A stretch of DNA of 30,592 bases from a virus, in the IMG/VR virus record IMGVR_UViG_3300033145_000623, positions 1 through 30,592 of that record. One strand, written 5' to 3'. The notes under the pieces were generated by a model, which was not told where the DNA came from, searched no databases, and worked only from the letters and a program-made list of their open reading frames with translations. Of this stretch, positions 1 through 7,489 are shown one piece after another (positions within the stretch are counted from its first letter, which is position 1; every line of letters starts with the position of its first letter). A program made the position numbers and the translations under genes.

Positions 1-246
1 TCCAAACTCACAATTATTAGCAAACTTTTTATTTACAAATATCTTGTTGTCTGGTTTATCTTTTATTAAAATTTCTTCTTCTTCTTTCCAGTTTATATTA
101 TACATAAACTCATAACTTCCCCTTGCCACATCCTCACTTTTGCTTTCTTTTATTTTGTTTAATTCGTTTAATTGTTTTGATAGATTTTTTGCTGTTTCGC
201 CAGAAAGTTCTATTTTTTTTCCATCTATTGAAATGTAATTTTTCAT
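1..246 (-). CDS. Hypothetical phage protein, C-terminus cut by window edge
   Basis: Open frame of 82 codons running off the left edge with no stop. It starts MKNYISIDGKKIELSGETAK and has a Lys/Glu-rich helical middle (KNLSKQLNELNKIKESKSED). The short N-terminal strand-turn-strand followed by a charged helix is seen in small phage proteins of unknown role. The start ATG overlaps the stop of a possible 26-codon leader ORF (ATGA), which supports this start. No function can be assigned. Confidence 0.6.
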   Translation of the reverse strand, partial: MKNYISIDGKKIELSGETAKNLSKQLNELNKIKESKSEDVARGSYEFMYNINWKEEEEILIKDKPDNKIFVNKKFANNCEFG

Positions 247-323
247 ATAGTTTGTTTACATCTTTTTTTGAAAAGATACAAAGTGTACAAGTATGTATAA
301 GTTAGGCTTATTTCCATTTGCAT
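243..323 (-). CDS. Possible 26-aa leader peptide
   Basis: A short ORF (MQMEISLTYTYLYTLYLFKK, then RCKQTI) that begins right after a GGGGGG tract and ends in TGA overlapping the ATG of the next gene. The overlap suggests translational coupling. Two AACTTATACAT direct repeats lie here, one upstream of and one inside the ORF. It is not recognisable and could equally be untranslated leader. An internal ATG two codons later is an alternative start. Confidence 0.3.
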   Translation of the reverse strand: MQMEISLTYTYLYTLYLFKKRCKQTI

Positions 324-373
324 CCCCCCTTTTAAAATGTATAAGTTATTTAATTACATTGTGGGGGGGTATA

Positions 374-736
374 TTATTTTTGATGTTCTCCTTCTACACC
401 TCTTTCTATTCTTTCGTTGGTTCTTTCATTGAGCCAAAATATAGCTTCTTGCATTTTTGTAATTGCGATTGAATTTTCTCGGCAAGAAAATTTACTATTC
501 AAGTCCTTTAGCCTTAAAATGGATATACGCAACATTTCTTCAATAGTTGTTCCGTTCTCAAATGTTTTGTCTGGATTCATCTTATAGAAAGTAATCTCTT
601 GAAACTTCAAAGTGTCGTCAGCTTCTCTTCTACAATTAAAAAGGATGTATTTGTTTTTTTCTTCTGGAGGTTCTTCTAATTGCCCATCTATTCTGCCTTG
701 TGGTTTATTATCTTCCATATATTTTGTTTTACTCAT
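374..736 (-). CDS. Acb2/Tad1-like protein (putative cyclic-nucleotide sponge)
   Basis: 120 aa. Residues about 64-118 match from memory the Acb2/Tad1 hairpin family (formerly DUF7681), common in phages: a helix with EEMLRISILRLKDL, then SCRENSIAITKMQEAIFWLN and the ending RTNERIERGVEGEHQ. Characterised Acb2 and Tad1 proteins bind cyclic oligonucleotide or gcADPR signals and block CBASS or Thoeris defence. Many family members carry the same N-terminal extension seen here (residues 30-60) and are untested, so activity is inferred, not shown. Met7 is an alternative start. The gene is in the left-end accessory region, where counter-defence genes are expected. Confidence 0.65.
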   Translation of the reverse strand: MSKTKYMEDNKPQGRIDGQLEEPPEEKNKYILFNCRREADDTLKFQEITFYKMNPDKTFENGTTIEEMLRISILRLKDLNSKFSCRENSIAITKMQEAIFWLNERTNERIERGVEGEHQK

Positions 737-757
737 TATTGTTTTTGAATAAAACGG

Positions 758-1270
758 TTAGGTTATTTTTTTATACTTTACTCCGTCAACGGTAATTATG
801 TCTTTCCCACTATCTACTTTTTCAATTCCAGTAATAGCAGTAAAGATTGCCCAATCAAATTCTTTTATCTCGCTTAGCTTTTGAATTTTATTGGTATCTA
901 ACTTTTTCCATTCTTTTTCCCAATCACTTTCTTTTAATTTTAATTTGAAATCACCCATTATTTCTTTAACTTCCTTGAGGATTTCTTTATATCTTTCTTC
1001 TCCGACTTCTTGATTGAATACTCTCCATCTCTTTTGTTGGAAAGAATCTTTGTCGTTGTACTCTTTTGCAAAACAGAATAAATTATACTCTGTCATTTTA
1101 AGATTTTTGCAGAAATCGCAGAGATTGCAGTAATTGCAGGAATCGCAGAAATCGCAGGAATCGCAGGAATTGCAGTAATAGCAGTAATAGCAGTAATAGC
1201 AGTAATTGCAGGAATAGCAGGAATAGCAGTAATAGCAGTAATAGCAGGAATCGCAGTTTTCATTTTTCAT
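758..1270 (-). CDS. Cysteine-triplet repeat protein
   Basis: 170 aa. Residues 6-54 form an unbroken array of 17 cysteines, one at every third position (Cys-X-X), with X mostly Tyr, Ser, Asn and Asp. The remaining 115 residues are a charged helical domain ending in DIITVDGVKYKKIT. Cys-X-X arrays of this kind occur in uncharacterised phage and environmental proteins. They could form a metal-binding or disulfide-linked solenoid, but no function is established. A purine-rich GGGGAAG lies upstream of the ATG. There is no signal peptide, so it is probably cytoplasmic. Confidence 0.7.
   Translation of the reverse strand: MKNENCDSCYYCYYCYSCYSCNYCYYCYYCYYCNSCDSCDFCDSCNYCNLCDFCKNLKMTEYNLFCFAKEYNDKDSFQQKRWRVFNQEVGEERYKEILKEVKEIMGDFKLKLKESDWEKEWKKLDTNKIQKLSEIKEFDWAIFTAITGIEKVDSGKDIITVDGVKYKKIT
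1109..1255 (-). repeat. 9-bp tandem repeats encoding Cys-X-X
   Basis: The Cys array is encoded by tandem 9-bp units, seen on the plus strand as gcagtaata, gcaggaata and gcaggaatc variants. Copy-number change by slippage would keep the reading frame, so the length of the array may vary between relatives. Confidence 0.8.
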
Positions 1271-1291
1271 ACATTTTACTTCCCCTTTATT

Positions 1292-1486
1292 TTATTTAGG
1301 GTTGGCGGTTAGGTTATTTTTTTTATCAAAGTCCTTACAAATAGAAATAAAAAGCTTCCATTCTTCTATTTCATCTTCTGCAAATCTTATTAGTGTTTTA
1401 AAATCTTTTTTATTTAACTTTTCTAACTTTTTCTTTTTTAAGATTTCTGATAACTTCTTTATTGTAAGTATTTTTACTTCTTTCAT
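1292..1486 (-). CDS. Small hypothetical protein, Lys/Glu-rich
   Basis: 64 aa, very basic and helical (KKLSEILKKKKLEKLNKKDF), with no recognised domain. It sits between two other small accessory genes in the same orientation. There is no Shine-Dalgarno; the start follows the A/T-rich leader typical of this genome. Probably a genuine phage orphan. Confidence 0.5.
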   Translation of the reverse strand: MKEVKILTIKKLSEILKKKKLEKLNKKDFKTLIRFAEDEIEEWKLFISICKDFDKKNNLTANPK

Positions 1487-1587
1487 ATATTTTATTTCTA
1501 ATTAGTTATTGTTTTAAGCTTAAATTTAACTAAAGTTTAACTTGAAATTTTCTTCCTTTTTGGTTTAAGTTATTGTTTTATTTCTAA

Positions 1588-1770
1588 TTAGTAAACTATT
1601 TTTACATCTATGATACCTGCTCTATATCCTAATTTTTGTATTCTTCTTACCTCTTTTTCAAATTTTGGTTTTAGATTATTTGCAATATATTGGTTATCGG
1701 TAGCAACGAGTGTAATTCCCCAAGAGCCGAGAACCGCTTTGCCTTTTTTTTTAAATTCTTTTCTTTTCAT
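1588..1770 (-). CDS. Small hypothetical protein
   Basis: 60 aa with a basic N-terminus (MKRKEFKKKGKAVLGSWGIT) and a predicted beta-alpha-beta pattern ending in YRAGIIDVKIVY. No family recognised. It follows the small lipoprotein-like gene by a few bases, so the two are likely co-transcribed. Confidence 0.5.
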   Translation of the reverse strand: MKRKEFKKKGKAVLGSWGITLVATDNQYIANNLKPKFEKEVRRIQKLGYRAGIIDVKIVY

Positions 1771-1774
1771 AGTT

Positions 1775-1981
1775 TTATTTAGTTATTCTTTCAAATTCTT
1801 CTTGTGTATATGTTGTAGAATCGGAATAACACCAGAATCCTCCTGTCATTTCTTTCTTGTAAATAAGAACACTGCCGTCTTTCTTTTCTGCTTTCATAAT
1901 GAGATATTCGCATTCCTTAACGCATCCTGCTCCCATTAGAATTAGTGCTGCTAATGGAAGTAATAATAATAGTTTTTTCAT
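1775..1981 (-). CDS. Small putative lipoprotein
   Basis: 68 aa. The N-terminus is a signal peptide of the lipoprotein type: two lysines, a hydrophobic run LLLLLPLAALILMGAG, then Cys20. The lipobox LMGAG-C fits a relaxed lipobox pattern, although Gly at -3 is not the preferred Leu. The mature part is about 49 aa with two further cysteines (KECEYL and GGFWCYSD). Phage lipoproteins are often superinfection-exclusion or lysis (spanin-like) factors; neither is demonstrated here. Confidence 0.6.
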   Translation of the reverse strand: MKKLLLLLPLAALILMGAGCVKECEYLIMKAEKKDGSVLIYKKEMTGGFWCYSDSTTYTQEEFERITK

Positions 1982-1995
1982 AGATTTATTTATAG

Positions 1996-2289
1996 TTATT
2001 TATTAAGGTATCTCTTGGTATATTCTTCAGCTTCATCTACTTCATTAAATCCATATTGAGTTTTAAGGAGTCCATCTTCATGCGGAATAAAACTTAATTT
2101 AAATTCCTCATCTTTATTTTCTTGTATATATCTTTTTATTATTTTTGTAAAATATATTTTAACTTTAAATTTACTTACACAAGGTTCTATTTTCACCAAA
2201 TAAAGACCAATGAAAAAAGAAACACCACACATATAATCTTTTAAATTTTTTCCTTTTTTATTCTGGTAAAGTCTTTTTCTTGTTTTCAT
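1996..2289 (-). CDS. Hypothetical protein
   Basis: 97 aa, basic N-terminus (MKTRKRLYQNKKGKNLKDYM) followed by a beta-rich middle and a C-terminal helix (EVDEAEEYTKRYLNK). No family recognised. Start MKTR follows the A/T-rich leader used by neighbours. Confidence 0.5.
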   Translation of the reverse strand: MKTRKRLYQNKKGKNLKDYMCGVSFFIGLYLVKIEPCVSKFKVKIYFTKIIKRYIQENKDEEFKLSFIPHEDGLLKTQYGFNEVDEAEEYTKRYLNK

Positions 2290-2351
2290 AACTTTAATTA
2301 GTTTTTCTTTTTTTCATAAATTTATTAAGCTAATTTCAAATCTTGTTTATC

Positions 2352-2495
2352 TTATTTGCGTACGCACAAAAAACAACCACACAAAAAACATCTTTTATTT
2401 TTTTTGTGTTCATTGATTGTTTGTCCAGATTGTATTTCTAATTTATTCTTTACTCCACAATTAAAACAGACCTCGTTTACTATATAAATTTTCAT
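2352..2495 (-). CDS. Small zinc-ribbon-like protein
   Basis: 47 aa. It has one CxxC knuckle (VCFNCG, residues 9-14) and a second cysteine cluster near the C-terminus (RCFLCGCFLCVRK). The spacing suits one zinc ion. Function unknown; such single-ribbon proteins are common in phage early regions and may bind nucleic acid or host proteins. Confidence 0.5.
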   Translation of the reverse strand: MKIYIVNEVCFNCGVKNKLEIQSGQTINEHKKNKRCFLCGCFLCVRK

Positions 2496-2517
2496 AGTTT
2501 TATTTATTTCAGTTTTT

Positions 2518-2787
2518 TCATAGGATTAGTTTTTGCTTTATGATTTTTTTTACTAAATTAAGACAATAATTAAAAGCTCCATTTTCTCTTTCAATGTATT
2601 GTTGAAATTTATCTAATGAAATTTTTCTTTCTTTCGGTAATTCCTCTAACACCTCTTCTAAAGCTTCTTCTTTTACTTTTGTTATTTGGGTTTGAATAAA
2701 ATCTTTTATTTTGCCTATCTCGTATTTATTGTTGAGACAAAAATACATTTTAATTTTTTCAAATTCTTTTTCCCAGTTGTTTTTCAT
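2518..2787 (-). CDS. Hypothetical helical protein
   Basis: 89 aa, mostly alpha-helical and charged, with a Glu/Leu-rich segment (KVKEEALEEVLEELPKERK) that may form a short coiled coil. No recognised domain. Confidence 0.5.
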   Translation of the reverse strand: MKNNWEKEFEKIKMYFCLNNKYEIGKIKDFIQTQITKVKEEALEEVLEELPKERKISLDKFQQYIERENGAFNYCLNLVKKIIKQKLIL

Positions 2788-2841
2788 AAACTAATATAGT
2801 GTGTAATGTTTGTTCAGTATCTGTGTTTGTCATATTCGTTT

Positions 2842-2964
2842 TTATTTTTCGTGCTTACACTTTTCCGCAGATTTTTTATTATCGTGATGTTTTTTGCAAA
2901 TTAAACATATCCAACAAGTAGAACAAGTATCGCAAATATAATTTCTTTTTATTGTTTTTTTCAT
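2842..2964 (-). CDS. Very small Cys/His-rich protein
   Basis: 40 aa. The motif CDTCSTCWICLICKKHH (residues 11-27) has five cysteines spaced two residues apart plus two histidines, and a further CKH at the C-terminus. Likely binds zinc. It shares the Cys-X-X spacing with the large cysteine-array protein at 758-1270, which may or may not mean relationship. Confidence 0.45.
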   Translation of the reverse strand: MKKTIKRNYICDTCSTCWICLICKKHHDNKKSAEKCKHEK

Positions 2965-2967
2965 ATG

Positions 2968-3201
2968 CTAAATAATCTCTTCCAAGATTTTTACTTTATA
3001 TTTCTTTCCGTTTTGACCAGTACCACACAAAAAGTAATTATCTAGTGCTTTTTTATTGTTATTATGTTCAAGTTCTAATAGTTTTGTTTTCAGTTTTAGG
3101 TAGTCATTTTTATTCCATTTATCCCATTCTTGGTTTTCGTAAGTGTATGTGAGTGAGGTTAGTAGTAGATTGATTTGGTCTTTATTTAGTTCTATTAGCA
3201 T
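2968..3201 (-). CDS. Hypothetical protein
   Basis: 77 aa. The N-terminus (MLIELNKDQINLLLTSLTYT) resembles small phage helical proteins that begin 'LNKEQIELLINSL', but no function is known. Stop is adjacent to the next small gene. Confidence 0.5.
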   Translation of the reverse strand: MLIELNKDQINLLLTSLTYTYENQEWDKWNKNDYLKLKTKLLELEHNNNKKALDNYFLCGTGQNGKKYKVKILEEII

Positions 3202-3221
3202 AAGGTTATATTTATTGGCTT

Positions 3222-3779
3222 TTACTTGTTGTTTATATTATTGTTCATATATTTTGTAATTTTATATCCATTTTCTTTAAGCAAATCCATAGCCTCTTGC
3301 ATCTTGTCTTCTTCTTCTTCCAAAACAGGCTCTAAAGCTTGTGGGGGGAAAAACCAATAAAATGACTTATCTTCGTTATACATTTTATAATAATTTAGAT
3401 ACTTATCTTTTATCTCACAAACTTTCCCGACCATTTCTGATATATCATTATTCCAATATCCTGCATCAATCCTCTCTATAATCTCCTCAGCATTCTCTCG
3501 TATTCTAACTTTGTCGCCTGCTTTGAACCATTTCTCGGGTTCAAAGTAAAAAGTTTCCACGATTGTCCAGTTTTTTGAATATTCCTTTATTTCTTTTTCT
3601 GTGTAGCCAGAAAAAGTTCCAATATAGTTTTTTGCATCTTCTAAATTATACCACCAACCGCTTCTTCTATAGTTTTCATTACTATCTTTGAATGAGGCAA
3701 TAACTTGAAATTTATCGTTTTCATTTTGGAGTACTACGAAGTATCCGTGTTGTAGGTAATTTATGATTTTGTTGTACAT
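3222..3779 (-). CDS. Hypothetical protein with SH3-like segment
   Basis: 185 aa. Residues about 85-150 (WFKAGDKVRIRENAEEI, then MVGKVCEIKDK and FFPPQALEPV) look like a small SH3-like beta-barrel of the kind found in MIB/HERC2 and phage proteins: 'GDKVRI...GKVCEI...W..ALEPV'. The N-terminal part (NYLQHGYFVVLQNENDKFQV) is a separate beta-rich domain. The C-terminus is an acidic helix. No enzymatic motif. Confidence 0.5.
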   Translation of the reverse strand: MYNKIINYLQHGYFVVLQNENDKFQVIASFKDSNENYRRSGWWYNLEDAKNYIGTFSGYTEKEIKEYSKNWTIVETFYFEPEKWFKAGDKVRIRENAEEIIERIDAGYWNNDISEMVGKVCEIKDKYLNYYKMYNEDKSFYWFFPPQALEPVLEEEEDKMQEAMDLLKENGYKITKYMNNNINNK

Positions 3780-3804
3780 ATAGTTTTTTATGAAGTTTAT
3801 TTAG

Positions 3805-4440
3805 TTATGATAATTTCTTGATTACAAAACAATGACATTTATCTAAAATCTTTTTTTCTTCTTTTTTAGTTTTGCCACTTTTTGATGCATTCCGCGCACT
3901 CCACGCACTCCACGCACTCTCTGCCGCACACTCCGCACTCTCTGCCGCACACACCGCACTCCACCATGCACTCTCTACCGCACACTCCGCACTCCTTGCT
4001 GTACTCCACGCACCCTCCGCCGCAATCTTCGCTATATCTCTATTCTTCTTTGTATCATTTTTCAAAACTCTTTTAGCTGCTTCAATTGTTTCTCGTGGTC
4101 TTTTGTCGTTGGGATATTCCTTTTCAAAATTCTTTATAGTTAGTTCAGCAGAGAAGATGGCTAAAGAAATACTATCTTTCCTAGTCCATTTATAAAGTTT
4201 GATTATCTTTATTTCTTCCCAAGCTTCTTTATCACTTTGTGTTTTTGATTTTCCTTTAACTTCTACTTCAGCTATATATCCAGCACTTACATAATTCATT
4301 GCGTCAATTATATTCTTAGAGCAATGCCACCCAACCAAACATATTTGTAATGGTTCTTTGCATTTATACCAAACTCCTTTTTTGAATTTATGTCCGTATT
4401 GGGTAAGATTAGCTGAAAGTGATTTGTATCTTGTTTTCAT
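3805..4440 (-). CDS. DUF7666-like protein with Ala/Ser helical repeats
   Basis: 211 aa. The N-terminal domain (residues 1-85) includes VGWHCSKNIIDAMNYVS, AEVEVKGKS and the charged EEIKIIKLYKWT; this pattern is a widespread uncharacterised phage domain I associate with DUF7666. Residues about 140-195 are a degenerate repeat of the type AAESAWSA/ARSAECA, predicted to be a long amphipathic helix. The same domain plus Ala/Ser repeat is common in phages of unrelated hosts. Function unknown. Confidence 0.6.
   Translation of the reverse strand: MKTRYKSLSANLTQYGHKFKKGVWYKCKEPLQICLVGWHCSKNIIDAMNYVSAGYIAEVEVKGKSKTQSDKEAWEEIKIIKLYKWTRKDSISLAIFSAELTIKNFEKEYPNDKRPRETIEAAKRVLKNDTKKNRDIAKIAAEGAWSTARSAECAVESAWWSAVCAAESAECAAESAWSAWSARNASKSGKTKKEEKKILDKCHCFVIKKLS
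3891..4026 (-). repeat. GC-rich degenerate repeat encoding Ala/Ser helix
   Basis: On the plus strand this stretch repeats cgcactc, ccgcacac and ctctgccgcac blocks and is far more GC-rich than its surroundings. It encodes the AESAxxSA repeats of the DUF7666-like protein. The local composition suggests recent repeat expansion or exchange. Confidence 0.65.
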
Positions 4441-4470
4441 ATTAACGCTTTAAAATTATTTCTTTCCTAT
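4431..4470. repeat. 40-bp direct repeat, copy 1 (copy 2 at 4921-4960)
   Basis: Forty bases match 4921-4960 with two mismatches. Copy 1 covers the 3' end of the 151-aa gene and the start of the DUF7666-like gene. Copy 2 covers the 3' end of the glycosyltransferase gene and a vestigial six-codon start (ATGAAAACAAAAATAATT then stop). The repeats bracket the 151-aa gene. Confidence 0.85.
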
Positions 4471-4897
4471 CTAATAAATCTTTAAAATCTTTAATTCTAT
4501 CTTCTTGTAGCTTGATAGTATTCATTAAATTGCTTTGTATAAGTTCATTGTTTTCATCTATTATTCTTTGTGTTTCTTGTGTTTTCGTTTCATCAATTCC
4601 TAAATCAACTCCGAGATATTTCGCAAGTTTTTTAGTTGCAAGAAAATCATCTTTTAAATCCGCTATTGCTACATTATTTTGTAATCTGAATTGCTCCACG
4701 GAATCACAGCTATCTGAAAACCAGAACCTTGTATCTCCCATAAATACATCTATCCACCATTCTTTTTCTTCCCTATCTTCATTTATGCTACCTTTTTTAA
4801 ATACTATTCCACACTCTGTAATAAATTCGTACTTTCCAGTTTCTTCAAAACCTTTTTTAAGTTGTGAGATTAGAAAATCTCGTGTTATTTTTGGCAT
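4442..4897 (-). CDS. Hypothetical protein with C-terminal coiled coil
   Basis: 151 aa. The N-terminal half is mixed alpha/beta (KEWWIDVFMGDTRFWFSDS); the C-terminal third is a predicted coiled coil (residues about 105-150). No family recognised. It lies between two 40-bp direct repeats, so it could have been gained or could be lost as a unit by recombination. Confidence 0.5.
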   Translation of the reverse strand: MPKITRDFLISQLKKGFEETGKYEFITECGIVFKKGSINEDREEKEWWIDVFMGDTRFWFSDSCDSVEQFRLQNNVAIADLKDDFLATKKLAKYLGVDLGIDETKTQETQRIIDENNELIQSNLMNTIKLQEDRIKDFKDLLDRKEIILKR

Positions 4898-4920
4898 AGT
4901 TTTTATTTGTTAAATTATTT

Positions 4921-4960
4921 TTGTTTTCATATTAACGTTTTAAAATTATTTCTTTACTAT
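4921..4960. repeat. 40-bp direct repeat, copy 2
   Basis: Partner of 4431-4470. In this copy the start codon context is intact but the frame stops after six codons, so it looks like a gene junction left over from duplication. Confidence 0.85.
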
Positions 4961-6271
4961 TTCAAACTCTTTAATTGGTTTTATTAAAGCATATAATACT
5001 GAATATCCTTCAACTAAACAAGCGGGTATAACCAATAAAAGAATTGTAAAATATATTCTAACTTTTTTCAATAATCTATAATCCATATCCTCTAAATTTC
5101 TATAAGCTCCAATTAAATACATCGAAAATAATCCTCCTGTTAAAATTGCTGTTATAAATGATAACGATAATGGAAAATAACTACCTCCTATTATGACATT
5201 TAAAATAGTTACTATAACAGATAACCAAGATATCTTCCATAGAAATAAATTTATTTTTAATATAAATCTATTTTTTAATGGTATAACTTTATCACTTGCA
5301 AGTATTTCTAAACCATTAATCCATCTTCTTCGTTGTTTAACTAAATCTTTAACAGTAAATGGAGATTGTTCTCTAATATATCCTTCTACCCAACCAAATT
5401 TATAACCCTTAGAACTTGCAATTAAAGCGAAATAAGCATCTTCTGTTATAGAACCTTGTTCGGTCAAATCAAATCCTATTATATCTTCAACGATAGCAGA
5501 TACAAGAATAAAAGAACCGTGCATCCCAAACAATGGTTTTTCAAATAATGTAAATTGGAATCTAAATCTTCCTAAATCATCTCCTGTTCTTATACTATCT
5601 ATAGCTGTGATAAAAGGATTTTTAAAATAATTATACGCATTATATTTTATTTCTCCTTGTCCTATTTTTTCAATATTATAAGGATTGTTAATAAATTCAC
5701 CTATACCAATAATTACATCTTTAGTTATTATACTCTCCTCATCTAAATGTAGAAGCCATATATTCTTTAAATCTTTCTTTTTTCTTTGTTCTAATAAATA
5801 TTGTAAGGCTCTAGCTTTATATAAAGTATTATTTTTAGTTTTATATTTTAAAGGTACTGTATAATAATTTATATCCAAAACTCTATCATTAATCTTAATA
5901 TCCGTAACAACTTCTATATCATAATTAATATTAAATTGTTTGAGAATTTTTAAACTTTCTTCTATGGATCGTTTTAATGCTTTTTGATTATTTCCTTTAG
6001 ACACATATACTAAAACAAGTTTTTTTTGATCATTCCATTTTATAAATTTTTTCTTTTCTGGAAATCCTAATAGAAGCCATGAAAATAAACTTGTAGGAAT
6101 AAGTAAAATTCCTCCAAACCAAGACGATTTAATGAAAAGAAAAAATAAATCAACTATACCATCAAATGGATTAAAATAATTTATAGAAAAATAAATAATC
6201 AATAAGAAATATAAAATTATAGGAAATAATATTGATGAAAAATATATTAAATTTTTGTATAATCTATTCAT
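4946..6271 (-). CDS. Membrane glycosyltransferase, GT2, Egghead-like
   Basis: 441 aa. Two N-terminal transmembrane segments (about 8-32 and 40-70), a cytoplasmic GT2 domain, then three or more C-terminal membrane segments (about 343-430). GT2 signatures are present: the metal/sugar motif HLDEES (175-180), the acceptor region GMHGSF (249-254), the catalytic acid in SITEDAYF (274-281) and the QRRRW motif (313-317) of processive-type enzymes. The stretch GWVEGYIREQSPFTVKDL strongly recalls the Egghead/BRE-3 beta-1,4-mannosyltransferase family. It probably transfers a nucleotide-activated sugar to a lipid or surface glycan, which could remodel the host envelope. The specific sugar cannot be read from sequence. 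Unusual cargo for a phage; dTDP-sugar synthesis is encoded at 10014-10991. Confidence 0.85.
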   Translation of the reverse strand: MNRLYKNLIYFSSILFPIILYFLLIIYFSINYFNPFDGIVDLFFLFIKSSWFGGILLIPTSLFSWLLLGFPEKKKFIKWNDQKKLVLVYVSKGNNQKALKRSIEESLKILKQFNINYDIEVVTDIKINDRVLDINYYTVPLKYKTKNNTLYKARALQYLLEQRKKKDLKNIWLLHLDEESIITKDVIIGIGEFINNPYNIEKIGQGEIKYNAYNYFKNPFITAIDSIRTGDDLGRFRFQFTLFEKPLFGMHGSFILVSAIVEDIIGFDLTEQGSITEDAYFALIASSKGYKFGWVEGYIREQSPFTVKDLVKQRRRWINGLEILASDKVIPLKNRFILKINLFLWKISWLSVIVTILNVIIGGSYFPLSLSFITAILTGGLFSMYLIGAYRNLEDMDYRLLKKVRIYFTILLLVIPACLVEGYSVLYALIKPIKEFEIVKK

Positions 6272-6463
6272 TTATTTAAAATTACATTGTATCCATTTAC
6301 CATCTATTTTGATTTGTAAATACTCCTCAAGGTCTTTTTCAAGATAAGTTGGGTGTGTTATTTTCCAAAACATAAGAACTCTTCTTAAAAAAGAAGTTAG
6401 GTATTGGTCTCTTTGATAAAACCACGCTCCTTTAGGAAGTTTTGCTCTAAATTCAAGTTTCAT
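6272..6463 (-). CDS. Small hypothetical protein
   Basis: 63 aa beginning MKLEFRAKLPKGAWFYQRDQ. An upstream in-frame ATG at 6493 would add ten residues, but it lies inside the HAD-like gene; the chosen start is one base past that gene's stop, matching the packing elsewhere. Trp/Tyr-rich (RRVLMFWKITHPTYLEKDLE) with no recognised fold. Confidence 0.5.
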   Translation of the reverse strand: MKLEFRAKLPKGAWFYQRDQYLTSFLRRVLMFWKITHPTYLEKDLEEYLQIKIDGKWIQCNFK

Positions 6464-6464
6464 A

Positions 6465-6812
6465 TTAGTGTTTATTCCATTCTTTTCTATCAACGGAATT
6501 ATTTAAACGTTTTACTTTCACATTTACTTTTGCAAGATCTACATCGCAATCGTCAAAAGTCAAATCTATATCTTCTCCTTTTGTTTTTACTCTTATTTCA
6601 TCAGGTTTGAGTCCAAGTTTATCTGCCCACATTCTTGCATAATCTGTACCTCCTCCTGACCAAATTATAAGATAATTTCCTTGTGCTTGAAACCATTTAT
6701 AAATGGCTATTGTTTCGTAGTTTGGGGTATCTTGTTTTAATCCTGTTGCGATTGAAGGAAGTAAAAGACAATCATCTACATCCCAAGCAATTATTAATTT
6801 ATTATTTTTCAT
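6465..6812 (-). CDS. HAD-like phosphatase
   Basis: 115 aa. The first motif IIAWDVDDCLLLPS (7-20) gives the DxD nucleophile and acid of the haloacid dehalogenase superfamily. Motif II is IIWSGGGTDY (49-58), with Ser/Gly in place of the usual Ser/Thr-Asn. The C-terminal acidic motif is LTFDDCDVDL. A lysine that could serve as motif III lies between. The enzyme is at the small end of the superfamily with almost no cap domain, as in phage HAD proteins that act on 5' or 3' phosphates of nucleotides or nucleic acid ends. Substrate is not predictable. Confidence 0.75.
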   Translation of the reverse strand: MKNNKLIIAWDVDDCLLLPSIATGLKQDTPNYETIAIYKWFQAQGNYLIIWSGGGTDYARMWADKLGLKPDEIRVKTKGEDIDLTFDDCDVDLAKVNVKVKRLNNSVDRKEWNKH

Positions 6813-6825
6813 ATAATTTATTATT

Positions 6826-7488
6826 TTATATCTTTTCTAGGGTATGTCTTAAATCTTCATCTAAATTATCTAATTTTAACATCCAATTTATATAACTAGT
6901 ATCGTTTACTTTATTTATCTCTTGTCCTTTATATTTTCCGAATGGGAACTTTTTTAAAATTAGTGCGTTTTTAGTAATTATTTTCATTTCATCTATATTT
7001 ATCTTTTCATTTAATCTTTTAAATAATTCTCTTAAAACCAATACATCTCCTTCTGCATCATGAGCAGTTGCATTTATATCAATCTTTAAATAATATCTTA
7101 GATATTGTAATTTATGACTTGGTATAATTTCATCCTTATCTAAGTATTTACCTATCTTTAATGTGCAAATATAATCATCTATAACTAATCCATCATTTTC
7201 TAAAACCTTCAAATCAAACTTTGCATTATGAGCAACAAATATGTATCCTTGCTTAATAAAACCTTGAATCTCTTTAAACATTTCACTATCAATAAATTTC
7301 TCTTGCTCTTTAGCCATCTCATTTGTGATGTGATGAACTGCCATTGCTCCAACTTCAATCTCTTTTTCTGGATTAAATATCTTAACCTTTATATCTCCAT
7401 CTCCAATACAATAAGCTAATTGACATAGTTTAGGATCTTCTAATCCTGTTGTTTCGGTATCTATAAAACAAATTTTATCTAAATTCAT
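6826..7488 (-). CDS. DnaQ-like 3'-5' exonuclease with C-terminal DUF3820-like domain
   Basis: 220 aa. DEDDh exonuclease motifs are all visible: ICFIDTETTGL (Exo I), VAHNAKFDLKVLEND (Exo II) and ATAHDAEGDVLVL (Exo III with His and Asp). The C-terminus (FPFGKYKGQEINKVNDTSYI) is the small domain known as QSregVF_b/DUF3820, often attached to phage and bacterial DnaQ proteins. It would degrade DNA or RNA 3' ends, for proofreading or repair. An upstream GTG/ATG-type start at 7521 overlaps the preceding gene; the ATG at 7488 follows that gene's stop by one base and is preferred. Confidence 0.88.
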   Translation of the reverse strand: MNLDKICFIDTETTGLEDPKLCQLAYCIGDGDIKVKIFNPEKEIEVGAMAVHHITNEMAKEQEKFIDSEMFKEIQGFIKQGYIFVAHNAKFDLKVLENDGLVIDDYICTLKIGKYLDKDEIIPSHKLQYLRYYLKIDINATAHDAEGDVLVLRELFKRLNEKINIDEMKIITKNALILKKFPFGKYKGQEINKVNDTSYINWMLKLDNLDEDLRHTLEKI

Positions 7489-7489
7489 A

